A DNA stretch of 6,848 nt. Origin: Bacillota bacterium (GTDB lineage: Bacteria > Bacillota > Negativicutes > Sporomusales > UBA7701). The DNA is taken from positions 1 through 6,848 of the forward strand of contig JAEZLU010000174.1 in NCBI GenBank assembly GCA_023415075.1, read 5' to 3'. The notes beneath the pieces are model-generated. The model saw nothing but the letters and a program-made list of their open reading frames with translations, was not told the DNA's origin and did no database searches. Every line of letters starts with the position of its first letter. Position 1 is the stretch's first letter. The translations under genes were made by a program, and so were the position numbers. This document shows, piece by piece, positions 5,524 to 6,848 of the stretch.

Positions 5524-5528
5524 ATACA

Positions 5529-5535
5529 TGTCGAA
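5529..5535 (+). promoter_or_regulatory. Perfect Spo0A box (TGTCGAA) at the predicted transcription start
   Basis: TGTCGAA is the exact 0A-box consensus. It begins five bases after the -10-like element, so it would cover the +1 position. A Spo0A box placed this far downstream usually represses, as at abrB in B. subtilis. One seven-base match can occur by chance, but the position is suggestive. Confidence 0.45.
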
Positions 5536-5569
5536 AGCTGAAACCACTACCGTGAAAAAAGGAGCGAAT

Positions 5570-6848
5570 ATGATGCGCCTTACATTCCTTGGAGCCTCGG
5601 GTATGGTGACCGGCTCCTCCTACCTGCTGGAAGTCGGCCAGACCAAATTCCTCGTGGACTGCGGCATGTTCCAGGGCTCCAAAGCCACCGAGGCTCTCAA
5701 TCGCCGCCCCTTCCTCTTCGACCCCACCGCCATCGACTTTGTCCTCCTGACCCACGCCCACATCGACCACAGCGGCCTGCTGCCGCGCCTTGTCAAAAGC
5801 GGCTTCAAAGGCCACATCTACGCCACAGAGGCCACCAGCGACCTCTGCCGGATAATGCTGGCCGACAGCGCCCATATCCAGGAATTCGAAGCCGAGATCG
5901 GCAACCGCAAAGGCCGCCGGGCCGGCCGCGCCGTAATCGAGCCCCTCTACACCGTCAACGACGCCACCGACTGCCTGACCCGCTTCCGGCCCCAGCCTTA
6001 CGGCCGGCAGCTCGCTCTTACCCCGGAAATAGCCGTCCGTTTCGACGAAGCCGGCCATATCCTCGGCTCCTCGATCATCGAAATATGGATAACCGAAAAC
6101 GGCAAAACCACCAAGCTGGCCTTCTCCGGCGACCTCGGCCGGCCCGACCAGCCGATAACCAAAGATCCGTCCTTCATCGACGAAGCCGACTACATCATCA
6201 TGGAGTCCACCTACGGCAACCGCAACCACGAAGAATACGACAAAGAAAAAGCCCTTGCCGAAATCATCAACGATACCGTGAAGCGCGGCGGCAACATCGT
6301 TATCCCGGCCTTCGCCGTCGGCCGCACCCAGACCATCCTCTACTACCTGCAAAAGCTCCTCAAAGAAGACAGAATACCTGACATCCCGGTCTTCATCGAC
6401 AGCCCGCTGGCCATATCGGCTACCGACATCTTCATGCACCATCCCCAGGACATCGACGTCGAGGCCTTCGAGCTCGTCCGCAGCCGCCAGGACAACCCCG
6501 GTAAAATCCTCCACATCAACTTCACCCGCACGTCCGACGAATCCAAGGCCATCAACCAGCGTCAGGATTCGGCGATAATCATCTCGGCCAGCGGCATGGC
6601 CGACGCCGGCCGCATCCTCCACCACCTCAAGCACAACCTCTGGCGGGCCGACTCCAGCGTCGTCCTCGTCGGCTACCAGGCCGAGGGCAGCCTTGGCCGC
6701 CGCCTCATGGACGGCGTCAAACGGGTCAAAATAATGGGCGAGGAAATCGGCGTCAAAGCCAAAATCTATAACCTCGACGGTTTCTCGGCCCACGCCGACC
6801 AGGGCGACCTGCTCGACTGGCTGGGCCACCTGAAGCAGCCGCCGGCCA
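5570..6848 (+). CDS. Beta-CASP metallo-beta-lactamase ribonuclease (RNA specificity domain), 5' part
   Basis: The first 426 residues of an MBL-fold nuclease of the beta-CASP group (COG1236, CPSF73-like), which cleaves RNA in the cytosol using two zinc ions. Metal-binding motifs run in order: motif 1 D30 in FLVDCG, motif 2 THAHIDH (61-67), motif 3 H163 in AGHILGS, motif 4 D188 in FSGDLG. The beta-CASP cap follows, with motif A E212 in MESTYGNR, the IPAFAVGRTQ segment (245-254), motif B near SGMADAGRILHHL (341-353) and motif C H408 in GFSAHAD. No KH domain precedes it, unlike the archaeal CPSF proteins. Bacterial relatives range from about 430 to 550 residues; the frame is open at the window edge, so the C-terminus is missing. 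ATG 5570 has AAGGAG at 5559-5564; ATG 5573 is equally possible. Exo- versus endonuclease use cannot be told. Confidence 0.92.
   Translation, partial: MMRLTFLGASGMVTGSSYLLEVGQTKFLVDCGMFQGSKATEALNRRPFLFDPTAIDFVLLTHAHIDHSGLLPRLVKSGFKGHIYATEATSDLCRIMLADSAHIQEFEAEIGNRKGRRAGRAVIEPLYTVNDATDCLTRFRPQPYGRQLALTPEIAVRFDEAGHILGSSIIEIWITENGKTTKLAFSGDLGRPDQPITKDPSFIDEADYIIMESTYGNRNHEEYDKEKALAEIINDTVKRGGNIVIPAFAVGRTQTILYYLQKLLKEDRIPDIPVFIDSPLAISATDIFMHHPQDIDVEAFELVRSRQDNPGKILHINFTRTSDESKAINQRQDSAIIISASGMADAGRILHHLKHNLWRADSSVVLVGYQAEGSLGRRLMDGVKRVKIMGEEIGVKAKIYNLDGFSAHADQGDLLDWLGHLKQPPA

Noticed and set aside
5355..5555. A 66-codon reading frame after murB
   Set aside because: It spans the repeat block, the terminator stem and the sigma-H-like promoter, and has no ribosome binding site or family match.
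5456..6829. A 457-codon minus-strand reading frame opposite the beta-CASP gene
   Set aside because: It mirrors the coding strand's codon bias, is rich in Val, Gly, Asp and Ala, shows no domain, and runs on through the terminator and promoter at 5465-5523.
1..6848. Very frequent GCCGGC and GGCCGG words across the window
   Set aside because: They follow from Ala-Gly and Ala/Arg codons with strong C/G third-position preference and are mostly inside genes, so they do not mark a separate element.

Overview
The window looks like chromosomal DNA from a GC-rich, spore-forming Firmicute, most likely of the Negativicutes/Sporomusaceae type. This is inferred from gene families (YlxP/DUF503, YlbF/YmcA, type II MurB, a short soluble chemoreceptor), strong AGGAGG-type ribosome binding sites, frequent TTG/GTG starts, sigma-H-like promoters and a perfect Spo0A box. 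No 16S or other species marker is present. All genes lie on the + strand. I found no tRNA, rRNA, CRISPR, transposase or phage gene.

Region 1 (1-3850) reads as one co-directional cluster. It holds the 3' end of a YjbQ-family gene, a DUF503/YlxP gene two bases later, a ten-helix EamA transporter, the tRNA wobble methyltransferase TrmL, an endonuclease IV-like TIM-barrel protein and a membrane-free methyl-accepting protein. It ends at a strong intrinsic terminator. The largest internal punctuation is a symmetrical four-half-site palindrome just before trmL, which could divide the cluster into two transcription units.

Region 2 (3851-5491) starts with a sigma-H-like promoter. A YlbF/YmcA-family regulator follows, and murB overlaps its end. 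About 200 bases of degenerate repeat and hairpin DNA come next, then a second intrinsic terminator.

Region 3 (5492-6848) begins with a near copy of the same promoter, here with a 0A box over the predicted transcription start. It drives a beta-CASP metallo-beta-lactamase ribonuclease that runs off the window.

Most genes are housekeeping families: tRNA modification, peptidoglycan precursor synthesis, nucleic acid processing. The less ordinary content is regulatory or structural: the paired sigma-H-like promoters each placed right after a terminator, the 0A box, the palindrome before trmL, and the repeat block after murB. I saw no convincing new defence or biosynthetic system.
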